Positions 10,284 to 19,002 of a stretch of 59,611 nt of DNA are shown here, in pieces; the first letter of the stretch is position 1, and each line of letters starts with the position of its first letter. The translations under genes were made by a program, and so were the position numbers. Where the stretch lies: positions 22,150-81,760 of the forward strand of contig JACRPR010000082.1 of assembly GCA_016223105.1 (NCBI GenBank). Reading direction: 5' to 3'. This DNA is from Chloroflexota bacterium (GTDB taxonomy: Bacteria; Chloroflexota; Anaerolineae; UBA4142). The notes below the pieces were generated by a model. That model saw only the letters and a program-made list of their open reading frames with translations, was not told the DNA's origin and did not search any database.

Positions 10284-11453
10284 ATGCAACGCAGACCTGA
10301 AGCAATTCTCGCACTAGAAGACGGCGCGCTTTTTCGCGGACGCGCGTTCGGCGCGCGTGGTGAACACTGCGGCGAAGTCGTCTTCACAACCGGCATGACC
10401 GGCTATCAAGAAGTGTTGACCGATCCATCGTATCACGGACAAATCGTCATTATGACGTGCCCGCACATCGGCAACTATGGCGTGAATGACGACGATGCCG
10501 AATCCGCGCGTCCCTGGGTCAGCGGATTCATCGTGCGCGAAGCGAGCCCGGTTGTTAGCAATTGGCGCGCGACCGGCGATCTCGAATCTTATTTGATCGC
10601 GCACAACATCGTCGCGCTCACCGAGATTGACACGCGCGCACTCGTGCGTCACATTCGCACGCGCGGCGCAATGCGCGGAATTATTTCAAGCGATGATCTC
10701 GATTCAGAATCGCTCATCCACAAATCGCGCGCATCACGCGCAATGTCCGGCGCGGATTTGGCGCGCGAGGTAACATGCACGCAAGTGTACGAATGGAACT
10801 ACGGTGTCATTGCGAGCGAAGCGAAGCAATCCCCAACCAGTGAATTGGAGATTGCTTCGTCGCACAAACCGCTCCTCGCAATGACACGCGCGTTTCACAT
10901 CGTCGCGTACGATTTCGGCATCAAGCACAACATTTTGCGAATGTTCGCGGAACGCGGTTGCCGCGTAACGATTGTCCCGGCAACGACGCGCGCTGAAGAT
11001 GTTCTCGCACTCAAGCCCGACGGAATTTTTTTGTCGAACGGTCCCGGCGATCCCGCCGCGGTAACGTACGCGATTGAGGCGACGAAAAAATTATTGGGGC
11101 GTGTCCCGATTTTTGGAATTTGTCTCGGTCATCAAATCCTGGGTCTCGCGCTCGGCGCGAAAACGTACAAACTTAAATTTGGTCATCGCGGCGGCAACCA
11201 ACCGGTCAAGCATTTGCCGAGCGGCAAAGTTGAAATCACGACGCACAATCACGGTTTCGCGGTGGATGCAAATTCGTTGCCGAACGCTGTTGAGATCACG
11301 CACGTCAATCTCAACGACAATTGCGTCGAAGGATTGCGCCACAAAAATTTACCGGCGTTCAGCGTGCAGTATCATCCCGAAGCCGCGCCCGGTCCGCACG
11401 ACGCGCGCTATTTGTTCGACGAGTTTGCGCGGATGATGAAGGAGTCGAAATGA
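10284..11453 (+). CDS. carA: carbamoyl-phosphate synthase small subunit (glutaminase)
   Basis: 389 aa. Supplies ammonia from glutamine to the large subunit for carbamoyl phosphate (pyrimidines, arginine). N-terminal CPSase_sm domain begins with [15 protein letters not shown]; class-I amidotransferase domain with [11 protein letters not shown] (C280), NHGFAV, and YHPEAAPGP (H364, E366). GGAGG lies 12 nt before the ATG. Between the two domains an 84-bp palindromic element is inserted in frame (residues 174-201, VIASEAKQS at its start), so the protein is about 28 residues longer in the linker than usual. The GNAT gene downstream overlaps the stop by ATGA. Confidence 0.95.
   Translation: MQRRPEAILALEDGALFRGRAFGARGEHCGEVVFTTGMTGYQEVLTDPSYHGQIVIMTCPHIGNYGVNDDDAESARPWVSGFIVREASPVVSNWRATGDLESYLIAHNIVALTEIDTRALVRHIRTRGAMRGIISSDDLDSESLIHKSRASRAMSGADLAREVTCTQVYEWNYGVIASEAKQSPTSELEIASSHKPLLAMTRAFHIVAYDFGIKHNILRMFAERGCRVTIVPATTRAEDVLALKPDGIFLSNGPGDPAAVTYAIEATKKLLGRVPIFGICLGHQILGLALGAKTYKLKFGHRGGNQPVKHLPSGKVEITTHNHGFAVDANSLPNAVEITHVNLNDNCVEGLRHKNLPAFSVQYHPEAAPGPHDARYLFDEFARMMKESK
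10804..10887. repeat. 84-bp in-frame palindromic element in carA
   Basis: Perfect 13-bp terminal inverted repeats GTGTCATTGCGAG / CTCGCAATGACAC with inner arms GAAGCAATC and GATTGCTTC. Length 84 bp is a multiple of three and the frame stays open. It sits in the linker between the two CarA domains. It belongs to the same family as the elements at 27323, 45967 and 49176. Confidence 0.9.
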
Positions 11454-11920
11454 ATCTCGTCAACCGCGCCGCGACCGAGGCAGACGCGCTGATGCTCGCG
11501 CAAATGAACCAGCGGCTCATCGAGGACGAACACAGTCGCAATCCGATGACGATTGATGAGTTACATAAGCGAATGACGGGCTGGCTAAAAGATGAATGGG
11601 GCGCGCAATTATTTGTGGAATCGGACACGATCATCGGCTACGCGCTCTATCAATTGCGCCAAGCCGATTATTACCCTAATCGCCAAATGGTGTACATACG
11701 CCAGTTTTACATCGAACGCGATTTTCGAAACAGAGGATTGGGAAGTCGCGCGTTCAAATTGCTGGTCGAAAATTGTTTCTCCGCCGATTGCGCCATCACG
11801 ATTGATGTCCTGGCTTCCAACCCGGACGGTTATCGCTTTTGGTCGCGCGTTGGTTTTCATCCGTACTGTACGACAATGAATCTGCAACGACAGGAAAATC
11901 GGGATGCCCAAACGAACTGA
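11450..11920 (+). CDS. GNAT family N-acetyltransferase
   Basis: 156 aa. The acetyl-CoA-binding motif A is [13 protein letters not shown] (Q/RxxGxG/A type), followed by [18 protein letters not shown], which matches the GNAT C-terminal strand-helix (NxxAxxFYxxxGF). The start ATG 11450 overlaps the carA stop (ATGA), so it is likely translated with carA. Substrate cannot be told from sequence. It separates carA from carB, whose remnant start lies inside its 3' end (11904). Confidence 0.85.
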   Translation: MNLVNRAATEADALMLAQMNQRLIEDEHSRNPMTIDELHKRMTGWLKDEWGAQLFVESDTIIGYALYQLRQADYYPNRQMVYIRQFYIERDFRNRGLGSRAFKLLVENCFSADCAITIDVLASNPDGYRFWSRVGFHPYCTTMNLQRQENRDAQTN

Positions 11921-11987
11921 CATTCATTCCGTTCTCATCATCGGCTCCGGTCCGATCGTGATCGGACAAGCGTGCGAGTTTGATTAA
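11904..11987 (+). pseudogene. carB: stranded N-terminus of carB
   Basis: ATG 11904 opens a frame that reads exactly like the CarB start, [14 protein letters not shown] then [12 protein letters not shown], and stops at TAA 11985-11987. The normal continuation (YSG onward, about 98 residues to the conserved AEDR) is missing, and the next codons in the same frame are [12 protein letters not shown], the later part of CarB. A single deletion of about 295 bp, joining GATTA to ACTCGCGGAGG, explains both the loss and the stop. Confidence 0.85.
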
Positions 11988-12002
11988 CTCGCGGAGGATC
12001 GT

Positions 12003-14813
12003 TTGTTGTTCAAAGACGCGATGTTGGAGATCGGGCTCGATGTGCCGCGATCCGGTGTCGCGTCATCGGTTGAGCAAGCGATTGATCTCGCGGATCGCGT
12101 AACGCATTATCCGGTGATTGTGCGCCCGTCGTTCACGCTCGGCGGAAGCGGCGGCGGGATCGCGCGCGATGAAACCGAATTACGCGCGCTCGCGGAACGC
12201 GGCATCAAATCAAGTCCGGTCGGCACGGTGTTGATCGAAGAATCGGTGCTGGGTTGGAAAGAGTACGAGCTTGAAGTGATGCGTGACCGCGCGGATAATT
12301 TCGTCGTGATCTGCTCGATTGAAAATTTCGATCCGATGGGCGTGCATACCGGCGACAGCATCACCGTCGCGCCCGCGCAAACGTTGAGCGACCGCGAATA
12401 CCAGGTCTTGCGCGATCACGCGCGCCAGGTGATCACGCGCGTCGGCGTCGAGACCGGCGGATCGAACATTCAGTTCGGCGTCAATCCGCGTGATGGGCGC
12501 GTCGTGATTATCGAAATGAATCCGCGCGTGTCGCGCTCGTCCGCGCTCGCGTCGAAAGCAACTGGGTTTCCCATCGCGAAAATCGCGGCGAAACTCGCGA
12601 TCGGTTACACGCTCGATGAAATTCGCAACGACATTACGCGCGTGACACCCGCATCGTTCGAGCCGACGCTCGATTACGTCGTCGTGAAAATTCCGCGCTG
12701 GGATTTCGCAAAATTTCCCGGTGTGCCGCAAACGCTCGATACGCAAATGCGCTCGGTCGGCGAAGCGATGGCGATTGGGCGGACATTCAAAGAGGCGTTG
12801 CAAAAGGGATTGCGGAGTTTGGAGATTGGTGCGGATGGGTTGAACGTAGGGGCGACGCATGCGTCGCCCCTACAGACCGCGACGCCGCATCGCATTTTTG
12901 AAATTGCCGATGCGATACGCGCGGGTGAGCCAATCGAAAAAATCGCGCAAGAGAGTGCGGTTGATCCCTGGTTTCTCGCGCAGATGCGCGAAATTGTTGA
13001 ACTCGAAAACGAATTGAAAACGCACACGCTCGAAACATTGCCGAAGGATTTGTTGCGCGAAGCAAAACGGTTTGGATTTTCGGACGCGCAAATCGCGCGA
13101 TTTGTAAAATCGGACGCGGCGCAAATTCGCGCGCGGCGCGACGCGCCGGTTTATCATCGCGTTGACACTTGCGCCGCCGAGTTTGAAGCGTTCACGCCGT
13201 ACCTGTACTCGACGTACGAAACAAGCGACGAAGCCGCGCCGAGCGAAAAAAATAAAGTGATGATTCTCGGCGGCGGTCCGAATCGCATCGGGCAGGGCAT
13301 CGAGTTTGATTATTGTTGCGTCCACGCCGCGTTCGCTTTGCGCGACCTGGGTTACGAAACGATCATGGTCAACTGCAATCCCGAAACGGTCAGCACCGAT
13401 TACGACACGTCGGATCGTTTGTATTTCGAGCCGCTCACGTTTGAAGATGTGCTGAACATTGTCGAGCGCGAATCGTCGCGCGGAAAATTGTGCGGCGTGA
13501 TCGTGCAATTCGGCGGACAGACGCCGCTCAAGTTGGCGTTGCCTTTGCATCGCGCCGGTGTTCCCATTTTGGGAACGTCGCCGGACGCGATTGATCTCGC
13601 GGAGGATCGCGAACGATTCAGCGCGTTGCTCGATCAGTTGAACATCCCGCAACCCGCGCACGGTCTCGCGCGCTCGCTCGACGACGCGCGAATTATCGCG
13701 CGTGAAATTGGTTATCCGGTTTTGGTGCGACCCTCGTACGTGCTTGGCGGACGCGCGATGGCGATCTGTTATTCCGAAAATGATCTCGCGCATTTTGTCG
13801 CGGAAGCGATTATCGCCGCGCCCGATCATCCGGTTCTAATTGATCGCTATCTCGAAGATGCGTACGAAGTGGATGTGGACGCGATCGCGGACGGCACGCG
13901 CGTGGTCATCGGCGGAATTTTGCAACACATCGAAGAAGCGGGCGTACATTCTGGCGATTCCGCGATGGTTCTGCCGCCGTACAAAGTGAGTTTCTTTCAT
14001 CTCAACACGATTCGCGAGTACACGCACGCGCTCGGCATCGCGCTCGGTGGGCGCGGGTTGATGAACGCGCAGTTCGCGATCAAGGACGACATTGTGTACG
14101 TGCTTGAAGTGAATCCGCGCGCGTCGCGCACCGTGCCGTTCATCAGCAAAGCGGTCGGCGTGCCGCTCGCGAAAATCGCGGCGCAAGTGATGGCAGGCAA
14201 ATCGCTCGACGACCTGGGTCTGATCGAAGAGCCGCGCGTGGATGGATTTTTTGTCAAGGAAGCGGTTTTGCCGTTCAAAAAATTTCTCGGCGCGGACGCG
14301 TTGTTGGGACCGGAAATGCGAAGCACGGGCGAAGTGATGGGACACGCGTCCGATTTCGGGCGCGCGTTTGCGAAAGCGGAAATGGCGGCGGGGAATCGTT
14401 TGCCGCTCGCGGGGCAGGTGTTTTTGAGCGTCAACGATTTCGACAAGAGCGCGATTTTGAAAATTGCGCGCGATCTCAACGCGATGGGATTTCGTTTGAC
14501 CGCGACACGCGGCACGGCAGAATTTATCGCGCGCGTGAATTTGCCGGTTGAACAAATCAATAAAGTGCGCGACGGCTCGCCGCACATCGTGGATGCGATT
14601 CGCGCTGGGCAGATCGCGCTGATCATCAACACGCCGCTCGGACGCGACGCGCATAGCGACGGCAAAGCGATTCGCGTCGCCGCAACGCAGTACGATGTGC
14701 CGCTGATCACAACATTGTCTGCCGCGCAAGCCGCAGTCAGCGGGATTCGCGCGTTGAAAGCGAAACAGTTAAAGGTGCGAAGTTTGCAGGAGCATCATTC
14801 AAGTCAAAAGTGA
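12003..14813 (+). CDS. carB: carbamoyl-phosphate synthase large subunit, N-terminally truncated
   Basis: 936 aa versus about 1,070 in intact CarB. Present: the first ATP-grasp ([42 protein letters not shown]), the oligomerisation region, the second half ([49 protein letters not shown]) and the MGS-like allosteric end. Missing: the first pre-ATP-grasp fold, cut by a deletion that leaves an in-frame TAA at 11985. Any start is a poor TTG at 12003. As it stands the protein probably cannot complete the first phosphorylation, so this is either a decaying gene or an assembly error. A perfect 28-bp palindrome (12846-12873) is carried in frame and encodes [10 protein letters not shown]. Confidence 0.9.
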   Translation: MLFKDAMLEIGLDVPRSGVASSVEQAIDLADRVTHYPVIVRPSFTLGGSGGGIARDETELRALAERGIKSSPVGTVLIEESVLGWKEYELEVMRDRADNFVVICSIENFDPMGVHTGDSITVAPAQTLSDREYQVLRDHARQVITRVGVETGGSNIQFGVNPRDGRVVIIEMNPRVSRSSALASKATGFPIAKIAAKLAIGYTLDEIRNDITRVTPASFEPTLDYVVVKIPRWDFAKFPGVPQTLDTQMRSVGEAMAIGRTFKEALQKGLRSLEIGADGLNVGATHASPLQTATPHRIFEIADAIRAGEPIEKIAQESAVDPWFLAQMREIVELENELKTHTLETLPKDLLREAKRFGFSDAQIARFVKSDAAQIRARRDAPVYHRVDTCAAEFEAFTPYLYSTYETSDEAAPSEKNKVMILGGGPNRIGQGIEFDYCCVHAAFALRDLGYETIMVNCNPETVSTDYDTSDRLYFEPLTFEDVLNIVERESSRGKLCGVIVQFGGQTPLKLALPLHRAGVPILGTSPDAIDLAEDRERFSALLDQLNIPQPAHGLARSLDDARIIAREIGYPVLVRPSYVLGGRAMAICYSENDLAHFVAEAIIAAPDHPVLIDRYLEDAYEVDVDAIADGTRVVIGGILQHIEEAGVHSGDSAMVLPPYKVSFFHLNTIREYTHALGIALGGRGLMNAQFAIKDDIVYVLEVNPRASRTVPFISKAVGVPLAKIAAQVMAGKSLDDLGLIEEPRVDGFFVKEAVLPFKKFLGADALLGPEMRSTGEVMGHASDFGRAFAKAEMAAGNRLPLAGQVFLSVNDFDKSAILKIARDLNAMGFRLTATRGTAEFIARVNLPVEQINKVRDGSPHIVDAIRAGQIALIINTPLGRDAHSDGKAIRVAATQYDVPLITTLSAAQAAVSGIRALKAKQLKVRSLQEHHSSQK
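12846..12873. repeat. 28-bp perfect palindrome inside carB
   Basis: GTAGGGGCGACGCA followed immediately by its exact complement, with no loop. It is in frame and encodes VGATHASPL in the region between the first ATP-grasp unit and the oligomerisation domain. The same GTAGGGGCG/CGCCCCTAC arms bound the hairpin after lexA (50897-50944). Confidence 0.9.
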
Positions 14814-14868
14814 AAAGTTAAAAGGCAAAAGTACTTTTTCCTTTTTACTTTTAACTTTTCACTTGATT
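14808..14868. repeat. AAAGT/ACTTT tandem-unit hairpin
   Basis: Left arm CAAGTCAAAAGTGAAAAGTT, right arm AACTTTTCACTTGATT, with AAAAGG/CCTTTTT inner units: a long stem that starts inside the carB 3' end. It may terminate the carAB transcript and is followed at once by a promoter-like TATAAT (14879-14884). Confidence 0.75.
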
Positions 14869-14878
14869 CAGATTGCGG

Positions 14879-14884
14879 TATAAT
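14879..14884 (+). promoter_or_regulatory. -10-like box before vapBC-type pair
   Basis: TATAAT lies 27 nt before the antitoxin ATG at 14911. No convincing -35 hexamer stands 16-18 nt upstream because the hairpin occupies that place, so this is a tentative promoter. Confidence 0.35.
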
Positions 14885-14910
14885 CTGAGTCGGGAAAGGA
14901 GCGAAGCGAG

Positions 14911-15138
14911 ATGATAAATGCACAAATGAAATCTACGGAAGAATTGATGCGCGTGTTGCCGATGGAATTGCAACAAGAAGTGCGCGATTTTGTTGTGTTC
15001 TTGATCGAAAAGCAATCCAAGAAACCGCGTGGTAAATTACGGATGGATTGGGCTGGCGCGTTGAAAGATTTGCGCGACCAGTACACGTCCGTCGAACTCC
15101 AACACAAAGCATCTGATTGGATGGCGGGAGAACAATGA
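14911..15138 (+). CDS. DUF2281-type antitoxin
   Basis: 75 aa. STEELMRVLPMELQQEVRDFVVFLIEKQ is the helical DUF2281 pattern found in antitoxins that pair with PIN toxins, followed by a basic stretch and a C-terminal tail likely to wrap around the toxin. GGAAAGGAG stands upstream. Its TGA overlaps the toxin ATG (ATGA), the usual coupled order antitoxin-toxin. Base composition is lower in GC than carB. Confidence 0.75.
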   Translation: MINAQMKSTEELMRVLPMELQQEVRDFVVFLIEKQSKKPRGKLRMDWAGALKDLRDQYTSVELQHKASDWMAGEQ

Positions 15139-15533
15139 GAATTCTTCTCGATACCAATATTATTCTCGAAATTCTCTTGGAGCAAGAAAAAGCAAAAGAA
15201 GTCAAAGCGCTTTTTGACCGACTCGATCAACACGAGACATTCCTTTCCGCTTTTTCGCTTTACTCCATCGGACTCGTCTTTTTCCGGCGCAAACGGCACG
15301 AGGTCTTTCGCGGTTTTCTAAATGATCTGTTATTGAATGGCGGAGTTGAGGTGTTTTCTCTACTGCCGGAAGATATGGAAACAGTCATTACCACCGCACA
15401 AAAGTTTAACCTCGATTTTGACGACGCATATCAGTACGTCGTCGCGGAAAAACACGATTTGATCTTGATCAGTTTCGATCACGATTTTGATCGTACAGGA
15501 CGCGGACGCAAAACCCCCGCACAAATTTTGTGA
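15135..15533 (+). CDS. PIN-domain toxin, VapC-like
   Basis: 132 aa. PIN ribonuclease features: LLDTNIIL (D6), DFDDAYQYVVAEKHD and SFDHDFDRTG supply acidic metal ligands. The glutamate normally found near residue 40-45 is not evident (SAFSLYSIGL), as I recall for the PIN group paired with DUF2281 antitoxins. Starts at ATG 15135 inside the antitoxin stop. Presumed to cleave RNA when free of the antitoxin. Confidence 0.8.
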   Translation: MRILLDTNIILEILLEQEKAKEVKALFDRLDQHETFLSAFSLYSIGLVFFRRKRHEVFRGFLNDLLLNGGVEVFSLLPEDMETVITTAQKFNLDFDDAYQYVVAEKHDLILISFDHDFDRTGRGRKTPAQIL

Positions 15534-15552
15534 ATTAAATTTTGGGTTTGAA

Positions 15553-15593
15553 AAAAACACGGACGCTTGATTTTCGCAAGCGTCCGTGTTTTT
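15553..15593. terminator. bidirectional intrinsic terminator between vapC and mutS
   Basis: A 17-bp perfect stem, left arm AAAAACACGGACGCTTG, loop of 7 nt, right arm CAAGCGTCCGTGTTTTT, flanked by A-runs and T-runs on both strands. It lies between convergent genes and can serve both. Its ACACGGACG core recurs in the nested repeat at 53221-53480. A short tandem CGTCCGCG tract follows at 15608-15636. Confidence 0.8.
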
Positions 15594-15638
15594 ATTTCTT
15601 CGATTGATCCGCGTTCGTCCGCGTTTGTCCGCGTCCAA

Positions 15639-18188
15639 TTATTTTTTCTTCGCGCGTTCCGCGAGCTCGAATAATTTGTTGAGCGCTTCGAGCGGCGAAA
15701 GCGACAGCACATCGAGCTTCGCGAGTTCGTCGCGCACCGGATCGGTTTCCGCAAAGAGCGCGAGTTGTACACCGCCGCGCGTAACCTGGTTATGCGTTTC
15801 GCGTTGACTCTCCAATTCCGTCAGCACCTCTTCCGCGCGATGCACCATCGCTTTGGGAATCCCCGCGAGTTGCGCGACGTGAATCCCGTACGATTTATCC
15901 GCGCCGCCGCGCACAATCTTGTGCAGAAACGCGACGCGCCCATCTTGTTCGAGAACCGACACGTTGTAATTGCGGACTTTGGGCAAATACGTTTCGAGTT
16001 CGACGAGTTCGTGATAGTGCGTCGCAAACAACGTTTTCGATCCCAGGTTCGGATGATTGTGGATGTGTTCGACAATCGCGCGCGCGATCGCGATGCCGTC
16101 GTACGTGCTGGTGCCGCGGCCCAGTTCGTCGAGAATGATCAACGACTTGGGCGTGCTGTGCGCGAGAATGTTCGCGGCTTCAACCATCTCGACCATAAAC
16201 GTAGATTGCCCCGCGCTGATTTCATCTTGCGCGCCGATGCGCGTGAAAATGCGATCCACCAATCCCAGCGTCGCGGCTTCCGCCGGCACGAACGAGCCGA
16301 TCTGTGCCATCAACACGATCAGCGCGACCTGGCGACCGAATGTGCTTTTCCCGGACATGTTCGGTCCTGTGATGATGTGAATACATTCATCGCGCGACAA
16401 CAGTACATCGTTCGGCACGAACGGCTCATCGCGCAACGTGAGTTCGACAACCGGGTGGCGTCCCGCAACGACGCGAATTTCGTCGCCGTCGCTCAATTGC
16501 GGACGCACGTAGCGATAGCGCATCGCGACTTCGGCGAGCGCGGCGTACACGTCAATCTCCGCGAGCGCGCGCGCGGTCGCGAGCAAACGCGATCCCGCGC
16601 CCGCGATGTGCGCGCAAATTTCTTTGAACAAGGTCGTCTCAAGTTCGCTGATGCGTTCTTCCGCATTCAGAATCAGCGACTCGTACTCTTTTAATTCCGG
16701 CGTGATGTAACGTTCCGCGTTTGCGAGCGTTTGTTTGCGAATGTAATCGGTCGGCGCTTGCGGCACATTCGGCGTCGTGATTTCGATGTAATAGCCGAAC
16801 ACTTTGTTGTAGCCGACCTTGAGTGATCTGATCCCAGTGCGTTCGCGTTCTTTCCGTTCGAGATTCGCGACCCAGTCTTCGGCGATCCCGTCGAGTTCCG
16901 TAGAGTAACCCGGCTGGATCACGCCGCCGTTGTTCAAGTTCGCCGGCGGTTCGGGGACGAGTGCGCGGGAAACCAGGTTGATGATGTCGGGGCAACTATC
17001 AATTTCTGATTTCTGATTTCTGATTTCTGATTTCTCCCCCGCTCCCTTGCTCCCCTGCTCCCCTACGTCAAGTCGCGCGGTTATTTTGGGAACCACCTCC
17101 AGCGACGCGCGAATCGCGACGACATCGCGCGGGGTGGCGATGGCTTGCGCGACGCGATTCGTGAGGCGTTCGAGATCGCTGATGCGCTTTAATAAATCGC
17201 GCAGAGATTCGCGGCGCGCCGTGTCGCGATAAAACGCGTCCACGTTGTCGAGCCGCGCGTTGAGCGCGTTGAGATCGAGTAGGGGTTGCGTGAGCCACTC
17301 GCGCAATAATCGTCCGCCCATCGCGGTTTTCGTTTCGTCGAGCACACCGAGCAGTGATCCCTTCACACTGCCGCCGCGAATCGTCGCGACGAGCTCGAGA
17401 TTGCGCCGCGTCGCCGGATCGATCAGCATAAAATTCTGTGTCGAGTACGTTCGCAGTGCGGTGAGTTGTGCGAGCGCGGCTTTTTGATTGTCCTGCAAAT
17501 ACTGGACGATCATTCCGGCGGCGCGCGTCGCGAGCGGCAACGCGCCCAAGCCGAATCCATCGAGCGACGCGACGCGGAAATGATCGAGGAGCGTGCGGCG
17601 CGCGGAGTCTAAATCTGGAGATTGGAGATTAGAGATTGGAGATTGGAAATTTCCAACTTCCAACTTCCAACTTCCAACTTCCAATAACAGTTCCGCCGGG
17701 TTCAGCCGATCCAATTCCTGGCGCGCATCGTTTTGCGCGACCTGGGTCGCGGCAAAGATGCCGGTCGTGATGTCGGCGTATGCGATCCCGGCGTGAGCGT
17801 GATCCGCAACGAGCGCGGCGAGATAATTGTTGCGTTTCTCTTCGAGCAAGTTCGGCTCGACGACCGTGCCGGGCGTAATGACGCGCGTTACTTCTCTGGG
17901 CATCAACCCATCCACAAGTTGATCGCTGGTTTGCTCGACAATCGCGACCTTGTGTCCGGCTTGAATCAATTTAGCGAGATACGATTCAACCGCGTGATAT
18001 GGCACGCCCGCGAGCGGTACCCGCGCGCCTGTGCCCATCTCGCGCCCGGTCAAGACGATGTTGCAGACCTCAGCAATTTTTTTCGCATCGTCGTCGAACG
18101 ATTCGTAAAAATCACCGAGCCGGAAAAATACGAGCGTGTCGGGAAATTGTTTTTTGATGCGGAGATACTGTTGGCGGAGTGGAGTCAT
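15639..18188 (-). CDS. mutS: DNA mismatch repair protein MutS
   Basis: 849 aa. Mismatch recognition and ATPase. N-terminal mismatch-binding motif FYE at 27-29 in RLGDFYESF; lever/clamp core; Walker A GPNMSGKSTFGRQ; Walker B LIILDELGRGTSTYDG; FATHYHEL; C-terminal dimerisation helix-turn-helix. Two low-complexity repeat tracts are read in frame: residues about 167-193 (LEVGSWKLEVGNFQSP, connector domain) and about 375-396 (KGAGEKSEIRNQKSEI, lever region). Both fall in loops that vary in length among MutS proteins. Divergent from the phosphopantetheinyl transferase gene with an 88-bp gap. Confidence 0.95.
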   Translation of the reverse strand: MTPLRQQYLRIKKQFPDTLVFFRLGDFYESFDDDAKKIAEVCNIVLTGREMGTGARVPLAGVPYHAVESYLAKLIQAGHKVAIVEQTSDQLVDGLMPREVTRVITPGTVVEPNLLEEKRNNYLAALVADHAHAGIAYADITTGIFAATQVAQNDARQELDRLNPAELLLEVGSWKLEVGNFQSPISNLQSPDLDSARRTLLDHFRVASLDGFGLGALPLATRAAGMIVQYLQDNQKAALAQLTALRTYSTQNFMLIDPATRRNLELVATIRGGSVKGSLLGVLDETKTAMGGRLLREWLTQPLLDLNALNARLDNVDAFYRDTARRESLRDLLKRISDLERLTNRVAQAIATPRDVVAIRASLEVVPKITARLDVGEQGSKGAGEKSEIRNQKSEIDSCPDIINLVSRALVPEPPANLNNGGVIQPGYSTELDGIAEDWVANLERKERERTGIRSLKVGYNKVFGYYIEITTPNVPQAPTDYIRKQTLANAERYITPELKEYESLILNAEERISELETTLFKEICAHIAGAGSRLLATARALAEIDVYAALAEVAMRYRYVRPQLSDGDEIRVVAGRHPVVELTLRDEPFVPNDVLLSRDECIHIITGPNMSGKSTFGRQVALIVLMAQIGSFVPAEAATLGLVDRIFTRIGAQDEISAGQSTFMVEMVEAANILAHSTPKSLIILDELGRGTSTYDGIAIARAIVEHIHNHPNLGSKTLFATHYHELVELETYLPKVRNYNVSVLEQDGRVAFLHKIVRGGADKSYGIHVAQLAGIPKAMVHRAEEVLTELESQRETHNQVTRGGVQLALFAETDPVRDELAKLDVLSLSPLEALNKLFELAERAKKK
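17001..17065 (-). repeat. in-frame tandem tract in mutS (ATTTCTG and CTCCCCTG units)
   Basis: About five ATTTCTG heptamers followed by four GCTCCCCT-like units. The frame stays open through the tract (residues about 375-396 of MutS). Direct repeats only; no complementary arm is present here. Confidence 0.8.
17610..17688 (-). repeat. in-frame heptamer hairpin in mutS
   Basis: One arm is made of GGAGATT/GGAGATTA heptamers, the other of TCCAACT heptamers, so the arms partly pair at GGAAATTTCC. Read in frame as part of the MutS connector domain. Confidence 0.8.
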
Positions 18189-18238
18189 CGCGCGCCATAA
18201 TAACGCATTTTATTCCGGTGGGCAAATGCGCGCGCGGT

Positions 18239-18266
18239 TTGCTTTGCACGCGAACGCTTGTATAAT
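18239..18266 (+). promoter_or_regulatory. sigma70-like promoter for the phosphopantetheinyl transferase gene
   Basis: TTGCTT (18239-18244), 16-bp spacer, TATAAT (18261-18266). The ATG at 18277 is only 11 nt after the -10 box, so the transcript would begin at or within a few bases of the start codon: probably a leaderless mRNA. Confidence 0.6.
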
Positions 18267-18276
18267 CGTTTTGAAA

Positions 18277-19002
18277 ATGTTTTGGGAACTCGCGCCCGAT
18301 CAATTGACGCTCGAACCGAATCACATCCACGTGTGGCGCATCGCGCTCGATCTGCCCGCGTCGCGTGTGGACGATTTGCGCGCGCTGATTTCGCGCGATG
18401 AGCTCGCGCGCGCGGACGCGTTTTATTTTCCCGAACACCGCGTGCGGTTCATCGTCGCGCACGCGAGCGTGCGAATGATTCTCGCGCGCTATGCGCGCCG
18501 CGCGCCGCGCGACCTGGTTTTTGCGACGGATGCATTCGGCAAGCCGGCATTGGTTCAGCCCGCGCCGGTTTTGCGCTTCAACCTCGCGCACTCGGAACAT
18601 CTTGCCCTGTGCGCGATCACGCGCGATGCGCCGATTGGCATTGATGTCGAATTGATCAAGCCGCTCGAAAATTTGGACGAACTCGCCGCGCGATTTTTTT
18701 CACCGCATGAAATCGCGGCACTGCGCGCGTTGTCTGCTGATCAACGCACGCGCGGATTTTATGCGTGCTGGACGCGCAAGGAAGCGTACATCAAAGCGGT
18801 GGGGAAGGGCTTGCGCGAGCCGCTCGATCAATTCGCGGTGTCGCTCGCGCCGAATGAACCGGCGCGATTGTTGTTCGCGCGTGATGATCCGCACGCGGCG
18901 GAACAGTGGTCGCTCTTCGCGCTCGAGCCCGCGCCGGGGTACATTGGCGCGAGTGCAATTCACGCGCGGGCGCGCGTGTTGCAGGGCTGGCGCTTGGACT
19001 AG
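18277..19002 (+). CDS. 4'-phosphopantetheinyl transferase, Sfp type
   Basis: 241 aa. Transfers the phosphopantetheine arm of CoA to a serine of carrier proteins. Core motifs: NLAHSEHLALCAI, GIDVELIKP (metal-binding D and E), FFSPHE, and FYACWTRKEAYIKAVGKGL (W-K-EA-K signature). I start at ATG 18277, directly behind a clear -10 box; the frame is open to 18136 but that part runs through mutS and the promoter. A possible client is the acyl carrier protein at 39428-39676. It ends tail to tail with the cyclase gene with no gap. Confidence 0.9.
   Translation: MFWELAPDQLTLEPNHIHVWRIALDLPASRVDDLRALISRDELARADAFYFPEHRVRFIVAHASVRMILARYARRAPRDLVFATDAFGKPALVQPAPVLRFNLAHSEHLALCAITRDAPIGIDVELIKPLENLDELAARFFSPHEIAALRALSADQRTRGFYACWTRKEAYIKAVGKGLREPLDQFAVSLAPNEPARLLFARDDPHAAEQWSLFALEPAPGYIGASAIHARARVLQGWRLD

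Noticed and set aside
12846..12873. The carB palindrome as a transcription-factor operator
   Set aside because: It lies in frame in the middle of the gene and its arms recur as part of dispersed repeats, so a repeat origin explains it better.
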